This document shows, one piece after another, positions 1 to 5,847 of a DNA stretch of 5,869 nucleotides (position 1 is its first letter; each line of letters begins with the position of its first letter). The DNA lies in contig CAMOUZ010000074.1 of assembly GCA_946626795.1 (NCBI GenBank), positions 1 through 5,869 on the forward strand. The letters run 5' to 3'. The position numbers were made by a program, and so were the translations under genes. Under the pieces are notes generated by a model. That model saw nothing but the letters and a program-made list of their open reading frames with translations, did not search any database and was not told the DNA's origin. The DNA is from an uncultured Clostridia bacterium (lineage in GTDB: Bacteria > Bacillota > Clostridia > Christensenellales > CAG-1252).

Positions 1-875
1 GCAAAAGCGGTGAGGAAAGTGCGCGCTTTCTTGGTGAAAAGATTTCGCAAAGAGAGCCCGAACGCCGTGATAAAGGTCATGCCCGCTTTTTTCTCGGCGA
101 CTCTCTTTTTCCTCTTTTTCGTCAAAGCGGCGGGCGCTGCGGTTTCCGCGGAGAGATCCTCGCTTTCCACCTTGATCCCTTCCGCCGTAAGGTCCTCCTC
201 ATACGGCAAGCTGTCCGAGATCATCTCGCCGTCTTTCAGACGAATGATGCGCGTGCTGTACGCCTCGGCAAGCTCGGGATTATGCGTGACCATGATGACG
301 AGCCTGTCTTTCGCAACGGATTTCAGGATATCCATGATCTGTACGCTCGTTTCCGTGTCCAAAGCGCCCGTCGGCTCGTCCGCAAGTATGATCTCGGGAT
401 CATTCACGAGAGCACGCGCAATCGCCACGCGCTGCATCTGTCCGCCCGAGAGCTGATTCGGGATCTTATCGAGCTGATCACCGAGTCCCACCTTCTCCAA
501 AGCGGATTTCGCCCTCTCCTTCCTTTCCGCGCGGCTCACGCCCGAAAGCGTAAGCGCGAGCTCAACATTTCCGAGGACGGTCTGGTGGGGAATCAAATTA
601 TAGCTTTGGAAGACGAACCCGATGGAATGATTTCTGTAATTATCCCAATCGCGATCCTTATATTCTTTCGTGGAAACGCCGTTAATGACAAGGTCGCCGC
701 TGGTGTATTGATCCAGCCCGCCGACGATATTCAGGAGCGTGGTCTTGCCGCAACCGGAATGTCCGAGAATCGAGACGAATTCGCTCTTGCGAAAAGACAT
801 CGACACGCCTTTCAAAGCGTGTACGACGGTGTCGCCCGAAACGTAATCCTTCACGATATCGACAAGACGTAACAT
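1..875 (-). CDS. MacB-like ABC transporter, ATPase-permease fusion (5' part, cut by window edge)
   Basis: The first 291 residues are visible and the rest lies beyond base 1. A complete LolD/MacB-type ABC ATPase occupies about residues 1-225. It has Walker A G38-H-S-G-C-G-K44-T-T, the Q-loop glutamine Q90, signature LSGGQ at 142-146, Walker B ILADE with catalytic E167, D-loop ALD at 171-173 and switch histidine H198. An acidic then lysine-rich linker follows (about 226-265). Residues 270-291 (LSLRNLFTKKARTFLTAF) look like the cytoplasmic start of an FtsX-type permease, so this is a fused ATPase-permease. Proteins of this kind export peptides, antibiotics or lipoproteins, or act in envelope signalling; the substrate here cannot be read. 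Walker A has His39 where Pro is usual. The start ATG at 873-875 is supported by a GGGAGG ribosome site about 5 bases upstream and by a promoter at 910-938. Transcription is separate from the operon to the right, which is closed by terminators. Confidence 0.93.
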   Translation of the reverse strand, partial: MLRLVDIVKDYVSGDTVVHALKGVSMSFRKSEFVSILGHSGCGKTTLLNIVGGLDQYTSGDLVINGVSTKEYKDRDWDNYRNHSIGFVFQSYNLIPHQTVLGNVELALTLSGVSRAERKERAKSALEKVGLGDQLDKIPNQLSGGQMQRVAIARALVNDPEIILADEPTGALDTETSVQIMDILKSVAKDRLVIMVTHNPELAEAYSTRIIRLKDGEMISDSLPYEEDLTAEGIKVESEDLSAETAAPAALTKKRKKRVAEKKAGMTFITAFGLSLRNLFTKKARTFLTAF

Positions 876-909
876 AACCCCCTCCCTTTTGATTTTTTAT
901 TCCGATTTT

Positions 910-938
910 ACTATAACAATATTAAAAAATGATGTCAA
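910..938 (-). promoter_or_regulatory. Sigma-A promoter of the ABC transporter gene
   Basis: Read on the minus strand, a perfect -35 TTGACA (933-938) and a -10 TATAGT (910-915, one mismatch to TATAAT) are separated by exactly 17 bases. The -10 is preceded by TGT, an extended -10 motif. The expected transcription start is near base 903, giving a leader of about 28 bases that holds the GGGAGG site before the ATG at 875. The leader is too short for a riboswitch. This is the strongest promoter-like sequence in the window. Confidence 0.85.
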
Positions 939-943
939 TTGTT
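915..943. promoter_or_regulatory. Candidate operator dyad around the ABC promoter
   Basis: AACAAT (915-920) and ATTGTT (938-943) form a perfect 6-base inverted repeat separated by 17 bases. The half-site centres are 23 bases apart, about two helical turns. One arm touches the -10 and the other touches the -35, so a dimeric repressor bound here would block the promoter. The region is AT-rich and short inverted repeats arise there by chance. No regulator gene is visible in the window. Confidence 0.25.
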
Positions 944-1009
944 TATTGGAATATCCACTCATTATTATATACTTTTAATTTTTTTACGCGCGCCGAAGGG
1001 AGAATAAAC

Positions 1010-1031
1010 AAAAAGAGGGAGCATCCTCCCT
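1010..1031 (-). terminator. Possible second (backup) intrinsic terminator after the operon
   Basis: On the minus strand AGGGAG-GATG-CTCCCT forms a 6-bp stem with a 4-base loop (1016-1031), followed by C and TTTTT (1010-1014) and then more T-rich sequence. It lies about 90 bases beyond the aminotransferase stop and after a stronger terminator. It may catch readthrough before the ABC promoter. A second copy of AGGGAG at 997-1002 means the transcript has two CUCCCU arms that could compete for the same partner. The stem is short, so confidence is moderate. Confidence 0.5.
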
Positions 1032-1060
1032 ACTTCAAAAACCTCGCGAACGAAATTCAC

Positions 1061-1098
1061 AAAAAAAAGCGCCGCCTTCCGAAAACGGGAAACGACGC
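1061..1098 (-). terminator. Intrinsic terminator of the DUF512-der-aminotransferase operon
   Basis: The minus-strand transcript can fold bases 1098-1088 against 1080-1069. GCGTCG pairs with CGGCGC (one G-U pair), then a G-U pair, one bulged base and TTCC/GGAA, with a 7-base loop. Eight uninterrupted T residues (1061-1068) follow directly. It begins 20 bases after the aminotransferase stop codon, the normal place for the end of the operon. Some T-rich sequence on the plus-strand side (1101-1109) could give weak activity in the other direction, but no plus-strand gene ends here. Confidence 0.85.
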
Positions 1099-1117
1099 AA
1101 TTTTCTTTTCCGAATCT

Positions 1118-2389
1118 TTATTTCAACAAGCTCTCGATCACAGCCATCTTGATGACGGTCATCAAGATCTCCGTCGCCTTCCCGAGCTCCTCCAAGGAGG
1201 GATAAGTGGGCGCGATGCGGAGATAGGAATCCGAATCGTCCATATGCAAGGGATGCGAAGCGCCTGCGGGCGTAATGGTCAGCCCTGCTTTCTTGCAAGT
1301 CGCCCAGATCTTTTTCGCCGTTCCGCTCGGACATTTGAGGCAGATAAAATAGCCGCCTTTCGGCTCGTTCCACGTCACGAGATCACTGTCACCGAAGCTC
1401 TCTTTCAAAGCGTTTAAGACCAAATCGAACTTCGGACGGATGCGGCTCGCCTGCTCTTTCATAATGGCTTTGACATTATTCGCAGAGCCCAAGAAAAGCG
1501 CGTGGGCGTACTGCCACACCTTATTAAACCCGATGGTCTTCCAGCCCATTTTCTCCTTGACGGAAGCCATATTCTTGGGAGAAGCGATGAGCACGGAGAC
1601 GCCGCCGCCCGCAAAGGTGATCTTGGAGGTGGAGGAAAACATATAGATACGATCCTCCGTGCCGAATTCTTTCGCAATGTCGAAAATATTCGCCAAGGCG
1701 GGAGCATCCTCGTAAAGCTCGTGGACAAAATACGAATTGTCGTAATAAATGCGGAAATCGGGCGCCGCGACCTTCATCTTGGCGAGCCTCCGCAATGTCT
1801 CCTCGCTATACACGATCCCGCTCGGATTGCTGAAACGGGGGACGCACCAAATCGCTTTTATCATAGGATCGGAAGCGACAAGCTCCTCGACGATATCCAT
1901 ATCGGGACCGTTCTCATTCATCGGGACGGAGATCATCTCGATACCGAGCTTCTCGCAAATATTAAAATGACGGTCGTAACCGGGAACGGGACAGATGAAC
2001 TTCACCTTCCCTTCGAGCTTCGTCCAAGGCGTGCCGCCGAGAACGCCGGTCAGCATCGCGTCCGAGATCATATCGTACATCAGATTCAAACTGCTGTTCC
2101 CGCCGATATAGACATACTCCTGCGGGACGTCGAAAAGCTCGGAAAAGAGCTCTTTCAGCTCGGGAATGCCGTCCGAAAGACCATAATTACGATAATCCGG
2201 TCCCTTGGGGAACTTCGTATTCTCATTCAACGCCGAGAGGAGCGGCATCGCCAGATCAAGCTGGTCTGCGGCGGGCTTTCCGCGCGACATATCGAGGCTG
2301 AGCTTCTCTTTCACGAAGGCGTCGTAGCGTTTTTTCTCTGCGGTAAGTTCTTTTTTCAATGATTCTGCTGTCAGTGATTCGTATTTCAT
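1118..2389 (-). CDS. PLP-dependent aminotransferase, class I (aspartate aminotransferase Ic / MocR-like group)
   Basis: This 423-residue cytosolic enzyme should move an amino group between an amino acid and a 2-oxo acid using pyridoxal phosphate. Visible marks of fold type I are SRGKP (35-39) near the N-terminus, the phosphate-loop GNSS (97-100), the ring-stacking Y138 in PGYDRHF, the NP motif in RFSNPSG (N188), D217 that contacts the pyridine nitrogen, the Schiff-base lysine K256 in SSTSK, and the substrate-carboxylate arginine R391 in YLRIAP. The pattern and length fit the group often named aspartate aminotransferase Ic or MocR-like aminotransferase. There is no DNA-binding domain, so it is not a MocR regulator. 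Aspartate/2-oxoglutarate is the likely pair, but specificity is inferred. The start is set by GGAGG at 2395-2399, five bases before the ATG. The gene begins 12 bases after the der stop and its ribosome site fills that gap, so it is translated from the operon mRNA. It ends with TAA just before a terminator. Confidence 0.93.
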   Translation of the reverse strand: MKYESLTAESLKKELTAEKKRYDAFVKEKLSLDMSRGKPAADQLDLAMPLLSALNENTKFPKGPDYRNYGLSDGIPELKELFSELFDVPQEYVYIGGNSSLNLMYDMISDAMLTGVLGGTPWTKLEGKVKFICPVPGYDRHFNICEKLGIEMISVPMNENGPDMDIVEELVASDPMIKAIWCVPRFSNPSGIVYSEETLRRLAKMKVAAPDFRIYYDNSYFVHELYEDAPALANIFDIAKEFGTEDRIYMFSSTSKITFAGGGVSVLIASPKNMASVKEKMGWKTIGFNKVWQYAHALFLGSANNVKAIMKEQASRIRPKFDLVLNALKESFGDSDLVTWNEPKGGYFICLKCPSGTAKKIWATCKKAGLTITPAGASHPLHMDDSDSYLRIAPTYPSLEELGKATEILMTVIKMAVIESLLK

Positions 2390-2401
2390 TTGAACCTCCG
2401 A

Positions 2402-3730
2402 TTACTCATTATACTCGCTTTCTTCCGTTTTGTCACGCACAATTACGCGGATGGGCGTGCCCGAAAAATCAAAAGCATTGCGGATCCCGTTCTCCAAATA
2501 ACGGAGATACGAGAAATGCATAAGCGAAGCGTCATTCGCAAAGACGACGAAGGTGGGCGGACAAACCGACGCTTGGGTGGCGAAGAAGAGCTTCATCCTT
2601 CTGCCGTTCTTCGTGGGGGGCTCATTCATCGCGACGAGATCCATCACAACGTCATTCAAGATCCCCGTCGTGATACGCCGCTTCGCATTCGCTGCCACAC
2701 GCTTCGCCTCGTCGAGAAGCTTATCCACTCTCTTCCCCGTCAGGGCGGAGACATACATCGGGACGAAATAATCCATAAACTTCAACTTTTCTTTGAGGTC
2801 TTTATTGAATTTTTCCACAGTATGGGTGTCTTTCTCGATCTTGTCCCATTTATTCATCACGATAAGGCTTGCCTTTCCTTCCTCATGCACCTTGCCGATG
2901 ATCTTGATATCTTGCTCGGTGAGACCTTCTTCCGAATCCACGACGACGAAGACGACGTCCGCACGCTTGATCGCGCCGAAAGCGCGAAGCACGCTGTAAT
3001 ACTCCACATCTTCTTCCACGCTGCGCTTCCTGCGGATGCCCGCCGTGTCGATGAGGATATATTCCTCTCCGTTATGAAGGAAGGGGGTGTCGATGGCGTC
3101 GCGCGTGGTGCCAGCAACGTCGCTGACGATGGTGCGCTTCGTGCCGAGAATTTTATTCACAAGAGAGCTCTTGCCCGCATTCGGCTTTCCGACAACGGCG
3201 ACTTTGATCCGCGTCTCGTCCGCCTCATCTTCCGCCGCTTTCCGCATATGACGGCAAGCCTCTTCGAGGATGTCGCCGATCCCTATGTTATGCTCTGCGG
3301 AGAGAATGAAGGGATCGCCAAGCCCGAGCTCGTAAAACTCATAGGCGGTCTCAAAGGGATTGTCCAGCTTATTCACGGCGAGCACGATGGGCTTCCCCGA
3401 GAGACGAAGCATATCCGCGATGGCATAATCGTCGGGAAGAGGTCCGCCCTTGCCGTCCACGACGAAGATGATAGCGTCGGCGATCTCGATGGCGGTCTCT
3501 GCCTGCGCCCGAATGTGCCGCCACATCATATCCTCGCTCTTACACTCAATCCCGCCCGTATCGATCACCGTAAAATGATAGTCCAGCCACGAGGCGTCGG
3601 CATAGATCCTATCCCGCGTGACGCCGGGCGTATTATGCGAAATGCTGATGCGTTTCCCTACGATCTTATTGAAAAGCGTGGACTTCCCGACATTGGGTCT
3701 GCCCACGATGGCAAGTAAAGGTTTGCTCAT
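2402..3730 (-). CDS. der: Ribosome biogenesis GTPase Der (EngA)
   Basis: Der is an essential double GTPase that binds the 50S subunit and acts in its late assembly. The 442-residue protein shows both G domains. The first has P-loop GRPNVGKS (10-17), the switch I region TPGVTRD (34-40), DTGG (57-60), NKLD (120-123) and SA (144-145). The second has GKPNAGKS (181-188), DTAG (228-231), NKWD (293-296) and SAL (328-330). The C-terminal KH-like domain (about 353-442) holds the family's PPTFVVF, SYLRYLEN and GTPIR patterns. All motifs are intact and the length is normal. The ATG is preceded by AGGTGG (3737-3742) at a spacing of six bases. The start overlaps, as ATGA, the TGA that should end the DUF512 frame upstream, so the two genes were built for coupled translation. 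That coupling is now broken by an early TAG in DUF512. Expression must rely on the operon promoter near 5030-5058 and on its own ribosome site. Confidence 0.98.
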   Translation of the reverse strand: MSKPLLAIVGRPNVGKSTLFNKIVGKRISISHNTPGVTRDRIYADASWLDYHFTVIDTGGIECKSEDMMWRHIRAQAETAIEIADAIIFVVDGKGGPLPDDYAIADMLRLSGKPIVLAVNKLDNPFETAYEFYELGLGDPFILSAEHNIGIGDILEEACRHMRKAAEDEADETRIKVAVVGKPNAGKSSLVNKILGTKRTIVSDVAGTTRDAIDTPFLHNGEEYILIDTAGIRRKRSVEEDVEYYSVLRAFGAIKRADVVFVVVDSEEGLTEQDIKIIGKVHEEGKASLIVMNKWDKIEKDTHTVEKFNKDLKEKLKFMDYFVPMYVSALTGKRVDKLLDEAKRVAANAKRRITTGILNDVVMDLVAMNEPPTKNGRRMKLFFATQASVCPPTFVVFANDASLMHFSYLRYLENGIRNAFDFSGTPIRVIVRDKTEESEYNE

Positions 3731-3879
3731 TTTTCACCACCTAAAATATCGATAAATCCCGCGCCGCCGTCCGCGACATGCGCTCTTACGTCAAGCTCCT
3801 TTTCCAACTGACAAAGGGTGACCTCATCGAGGAAAACGCCGCTGAACTCCCTAAGCATCGTGCGCGGAATGATAACGTC
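3727..3879 (-). pseudogene. Stranded C-terminal coding tail of the DUF512 gene, behind an in-frame TAG
   Basis: Reading on in the DUF512 frame past the TAG gives 50 sense codons and then TGA (3727-3729). The encoded peptide starts DVIIPRTMLREF and continues with GVFLDEVTLCQLEKEL, which matches the usual end of DUF512 proteins (IIPR.ML, FLDD.TL..LE). No frameshift or second stop is present. The TGA overlaps the der ATG as ATGA, a typical coupled junction, so the ancestral gene ended here. The only internal ATG (3856-3858) has no ribosome site and would lose part of the motif, so separate translation of this tail is unlikely. It is translated only if the TAG is read through or is not real. Confidence 0.85.
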
Positions 3880-5019
3880 CTAGCGAAGTTTCCCCTTATA
3901 TTGCTTGATAATGTCGCCTCCCGTAACGAGACCCGAGACCGTGACGCTCTCTCCGAAGAAGTCATTTCGCACGGGACATACGTCCACTTTCACGTCATAA
4001 AGAGCTTCGAGGCGCTTTACATATTTGCGAAGGAGGGGGGCGAAAGACATCCCCGTGATGGTGCTGTACTCCCCTTTCGGCTCCACGCCGGAAGCCAGCT
4101 CGAAATCTGCCTCGTGGAAGAAATTCGCCACGAGTCCGACGCCGTTCTCCACCTGCTCGAACGTGCCATACGACTTATAAGGCGGGAGCTCTCTCTCCGC
4201 GATGAGATACATCTCATCCGAGCAAAAGGCGAAAGGCTCGCCGTGCTTCTCCGTCATCTCCGCATTAAAAGATTCCACCCAATCGATCGTCCGATTCGCA
4301 TTCTCCTTGCTGATGGGAGTAAGCTCGGGCAGGCCTTCTCTATGCTTGGTAAGCCCCACGGGCACGACCGCCACCGTCTTGACGGAAGGATAAAGTTTCG
4401 CCAACTCTTGAATCGTGAGTTTGAGCTCTTCCCCGTCATTTATCCCCTCCATCATCACGATCTGCGTATGCATCATGATATGAGCGGAAGCGAGCTCCTC
4501 CATGATCGAGAAAAGCTCCGCGCTCCGCGGATTCTTGCAGATCTTGCGTTTGAGCTCTTTCGTATAGCAATGGACGGAGATATAAAGGGGGGAGAGAGCG
4601 AGGCGCTTGATGCGCTCGATCTCCTCATCCGTAATATTCGAGAGCGTGACATAACTCCCCATTGCAAAGCTCATGCGATAATCGTCGTCTTTCACATAAA
4701 GCGTCTCGCGCATCCCTTTCGGAAGCTGACGCACAAAGCAAAAGAGACAGTTATTCTTGCAGGGAATGATATAATCGGACTGCCGCATCTCGATTCCGAG
4801 GGGCTCCGATTCCTCTTTCTCGATCGTGAAAGAAAGGGTCTCTCCTTCTCGCAAAATCGTCAAAGAAATCTCCTCTTCCTGCTCGTAAAAGGCGAGGTCC
4901 ATATCATCGACAAAGGGATAGCCTTGGAGGGTGAGGATCTCGTCTCCCTTCATCAGTCCCGCTTTCTTCGCCACGCTGCCGCGACGAATTCTTTCGATAA
5001 TGCGCGCCTGTCTATCCAT
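3880..5019 (-). CDS. DUF512 family radical-SAM-like Fe-S protein with N-terminal PDZ domain, shortened by an in-frame TAG
   Basis: Numbered from the ATG at 5019, the product is 379 residues to the TAG; without that stop it would be 430, close to the family's usual length. Residues about 7-65 form a PDZ-like domain (GSVAKKAGL, then KGDEIL). A Cys cluster CKNNCLFC follows (C87, C91, C94), the CX3CX2C pattern of radical SAM enzymes that binds a 4Fe-4S cluster, then PKGMRETLY and DDDYRMSF, typical of this family. The second half is the DUF512 domain, with FEQVENGVGLV (about 286-296) and VTVSGLVTG near the end. The reaction is unknown; a cytosolic Fe-S oxidoreductase role is only inferred. It is first in the operon and sits next to der. 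The ATG at 5019 fits the family N-terminus but has no Shine-Dalgarno site; the frame is open back to a TTG at 5058 that is part of the -35 box. Whether the shortened protein works is unknown, as it lacks the conserved FLDE tail. Confidence 0.85.
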   Translation of the reverse strand: MDRQARIIERIRRGSVAKKAGLMKGDEILTLQGYPFVDDMDLAFYEQEEEISLTILREGETLSFTIEKEESEPLGIEMRQSDYIIPCKNNCLFCFVRQLPKGMRETLYVKDDDYRMSFAMGSYVTLSNITDEEIERIKRLALSPLYISVHCYTKELKRKICKNPRSAELFSIMEELASAHIMMHTQIVMMEGINDGEELKLTIQELAKLYPSVKTVAVVPVGLTKHREGLPELTPISKENANRTIDWVESFNAEMTEKHGEPFAFCSDEMYLIAERELPPYKSYGTFEQVENGVGLVANFFHEADFELASGVEPKGEYSTITGMSFAPLLRKYVKRLEALYDVKVDVCPVRNDFFGESVTVSGLVTGGDIIKQYKGKLR

Positions 5020-5029
5020 AATTACGTAC

Positions 5030-5058
5030 ATTATCTTTTTTTTTTTGCGAAAAGTCAA
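5030..5058 (-). promoter_or_regulatory. Sigma-A promoter of the DUF512-der-aminotransferase operon
   Basis: On the minus strand TTGACT (5053-5058) and GATAAT (5030-5035) lie exactly 17 bases apart, each one base from consensus. Transcription should begin near 5023, only about four bases before the ATG at 5019. That predicts a leaderless or nearly leaderless mRNA, in keeping with the absence of a Shine-Dalgarno sequence. The promoter overlaps the upstream region of the divergent plus-strand gene at 5073, so the two may influence each other. Confidence 0.65.
5036..5046 (-). repeat. Eleven-base A tract inside the operon promoter spacer
   Basis: Eleven A residues on the minus strand (T on the plus strand) fill most of the 17-base spacer between the -35 and -10 boxes. 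Slippage in this tract would change the spacer length and so promoter strength. The tract may also simply bend the promoter DNA. Confidence 0.6.
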
Positions 5059-5072
5059 CTGATTCGGAGTAT

Positions 5073-5792
5073 ATGAAAGGGATAAGCGCGCAAACTATCT
5101 TTCGGGATATCGGGGAAAAAGCTATGCTTATCGGAGAAATGTGTCTGCTCATCGCGGCGGTATTCGTTATGATCGGTCTCGCAAAAGGGATCACGGCGCG
5201 GCTGTACGTCAATGATTACGTCGCTTCCTTCGTGATCTTCCTCATCGTTCTTCTGAATATCCGCGGCGGGATCTCCGTGGGAAAAGGATATACACTCTCC
5301 CTCGGCGGCATCCTCTCCGTCCCGATCGCCCTTTATTGCCTGTTGAAACGCGCGGAAAAAGCAAGCGACATCTTGACCGCCGCGCTCTCCGCCCTCGTGA
5401 CGGCGGGCTTGGCTTTTCTTTATTTTTATCATTTTCGGGAGGAGACATCCTTCGGCACGCCGCAAATCATTCTTTTCGCCTCTCTCCCCATCGGCGTTTG
5501 GTGCGCCGTCACCGCAAGGCGAACCTTTGCATCCTGCCTATTCTCGGCAGTCGTCGGCGGCTTCCTCGGGATCACGCTCTATCAGATCCTCGTAATCCGC
5601 GGCGGGGACATCGGCGGCGGATACGCCTTTTCCGTGATGTGGACGGGGGCGCTCGTCGGGCTCATCTTGCAATACCTTTTCACCTTCCTCTTGCGGGCGA
5701 CGGGAAATCCGCGGGCAAGCACGTATTTCGAGGCGGGAGAAATGAAAGAAACATCCGAAGAAAACGAGAAAAAGGAAGAAAGCGGAAAATAG
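5073..5792 (+). CDS. Multi-pass membrane protein, distantly DUF1614-like, function unknown
   Basis: The 239-residue protein has about seven hydrophobic segments, near residues 18-39, 47-63, 74-92, 98-120, 129-148, 152-175 and 184-207. A charged Glu/Lys-rich tail (222-239) follows. No enzymatic motif is visible. The layout, with VNDY before a helix ending in NI, then a Gly-rich LSLGGIL loop and later DIGGGYAFSVMWTGALVG, recalls DUF1614 membrane proteins (NIP..., GGA..P, IGGAG..D..F.TG). I assign this only by pattern memory. The sequence IRGG...GY..S occurs twice (63-76 and 175-187), pointing to two related halves. The ATG at 5073 has GGAG only three bases upstream, a tight spacing; M18 (5124) or M22 (5136), just before the first helix, are alternatives. 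No clear promoter is visible for it. The gene runs divergently from the DUF512 operon and ends with TAG 14 bases before a terminator. Confidence 0.8.
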   Translation: MKGISAQTIFRDIGEKAMLIGEMCLLIAAVFVMIGLAKGITARLYVNDYVASFVIFLIVLLNIRGGISVGKGYTLSLGGILSVPIALYCLLKRAEKASDILTAALSALVTAGLAFLYFYHFREETSFGTPQIILFASLPIGVWCAVTARRTFASCLFSAVVGGFLGITLYQILVIRGGDIGGGYAFSVMWTGALVGLILQYLFTFLLRATGNPRASTYFEAGEMKETSEENEKKEESGK

Positions 5793-5805
5793 AGAATTTC
5801 GACAC

Positions 5806-5845
5806 AAAAAATCCCCCTTACGCGATAATCGAGAGGGGGATTTTT
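5806..5845 (+). terminator. Bidirectional intrinsic terminator after the membrane-protein gene
   Basis: AAAAATCCCCCT (5807-5818) pairs perfectly with AGGGGGATTTTT (5834-5845) in a 12-bp stem with a loop of about 15 bases. The plus strand has five T residues on the 3' arm. The minus strand reads GGGGGA followed by six T residues, so it can stop transcription from both sides. It starts 14 bases after the TAG of the membrane-protein gene. Confidence 0.9.
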
Positions 5846-5847
5846 CC

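Noticed and set aside
946..973. A plus-strand promoter TTGGAA-16-TATACT
   Set aside because: The -35 match is weak, the sequence is AT-rich, and no plus-strand gene lies downstream, only the antisense side of the terminators and the aminotransferase.
968..1027. A 19-codon minus-strand mini-gene starting at the ATG in GGGAGGATG
   Set aside because: The GGAGG touches the ATG, leaving no proper spacing, and both lie inside the terminator-like hairpin. The peptide (MLPLFVYSPF...) has no recognisable features.
1502..2362. A 286-codon plus-strand frame over the aminotransferase gene
   Set aside because: It is antisense to a clear PLP enzyme with its lysine and arginine residues in place, and has no ribosome site or domain of its own.
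2390..3718. A 442-codon open frame on the plus strand, as long as der itself
   Set aside because: It lies wholly antisense to der, whose protein carries every Der motif. The antisense product has no recognisable domain and no Shine-Dalgarno site. It is a by-product of codon use on the other strand.
3880..3882. Pyrrolysine insertion at the DUF512 TAG
   Set aside because: Known pyrrolysine sites are in methylamine methyltransferases and a few others. DUF512 is not among them, and no pyl genes are visible in the window.
5030..5072. A sigma-A promoter for the plus-strand membrane-protein gene
   Set aside because: No -35/-10 pair of reasonable quality and spacing is visible on the plus strand. 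CATAAT at 5017-5022 lacks a good -35, and TATATG at 5070-5075 overlaps the start codon.
3778..5076. A 432-codon open frame on the plus strand over the DUF512 gene
   Set aside because: It is antisense to the Cys-cluster and PDZ-bearing DUF512 frame. Its translation is a low-complexity mix rich in Arg, His and Leu with no family signal.
5790..5828. Genome-wide reassignment of TAG to an amino acid, suggested by the TAG within DUF512
   Set aside because: The membrane-protein gene ends in TAG 14 bases before a strong terminator. Reading through it would add only 11 residues and end at a TAA inside the terminator loop. TAG therefore appears to act as a normal stop here, leaving only local readthrough, mutation or error.
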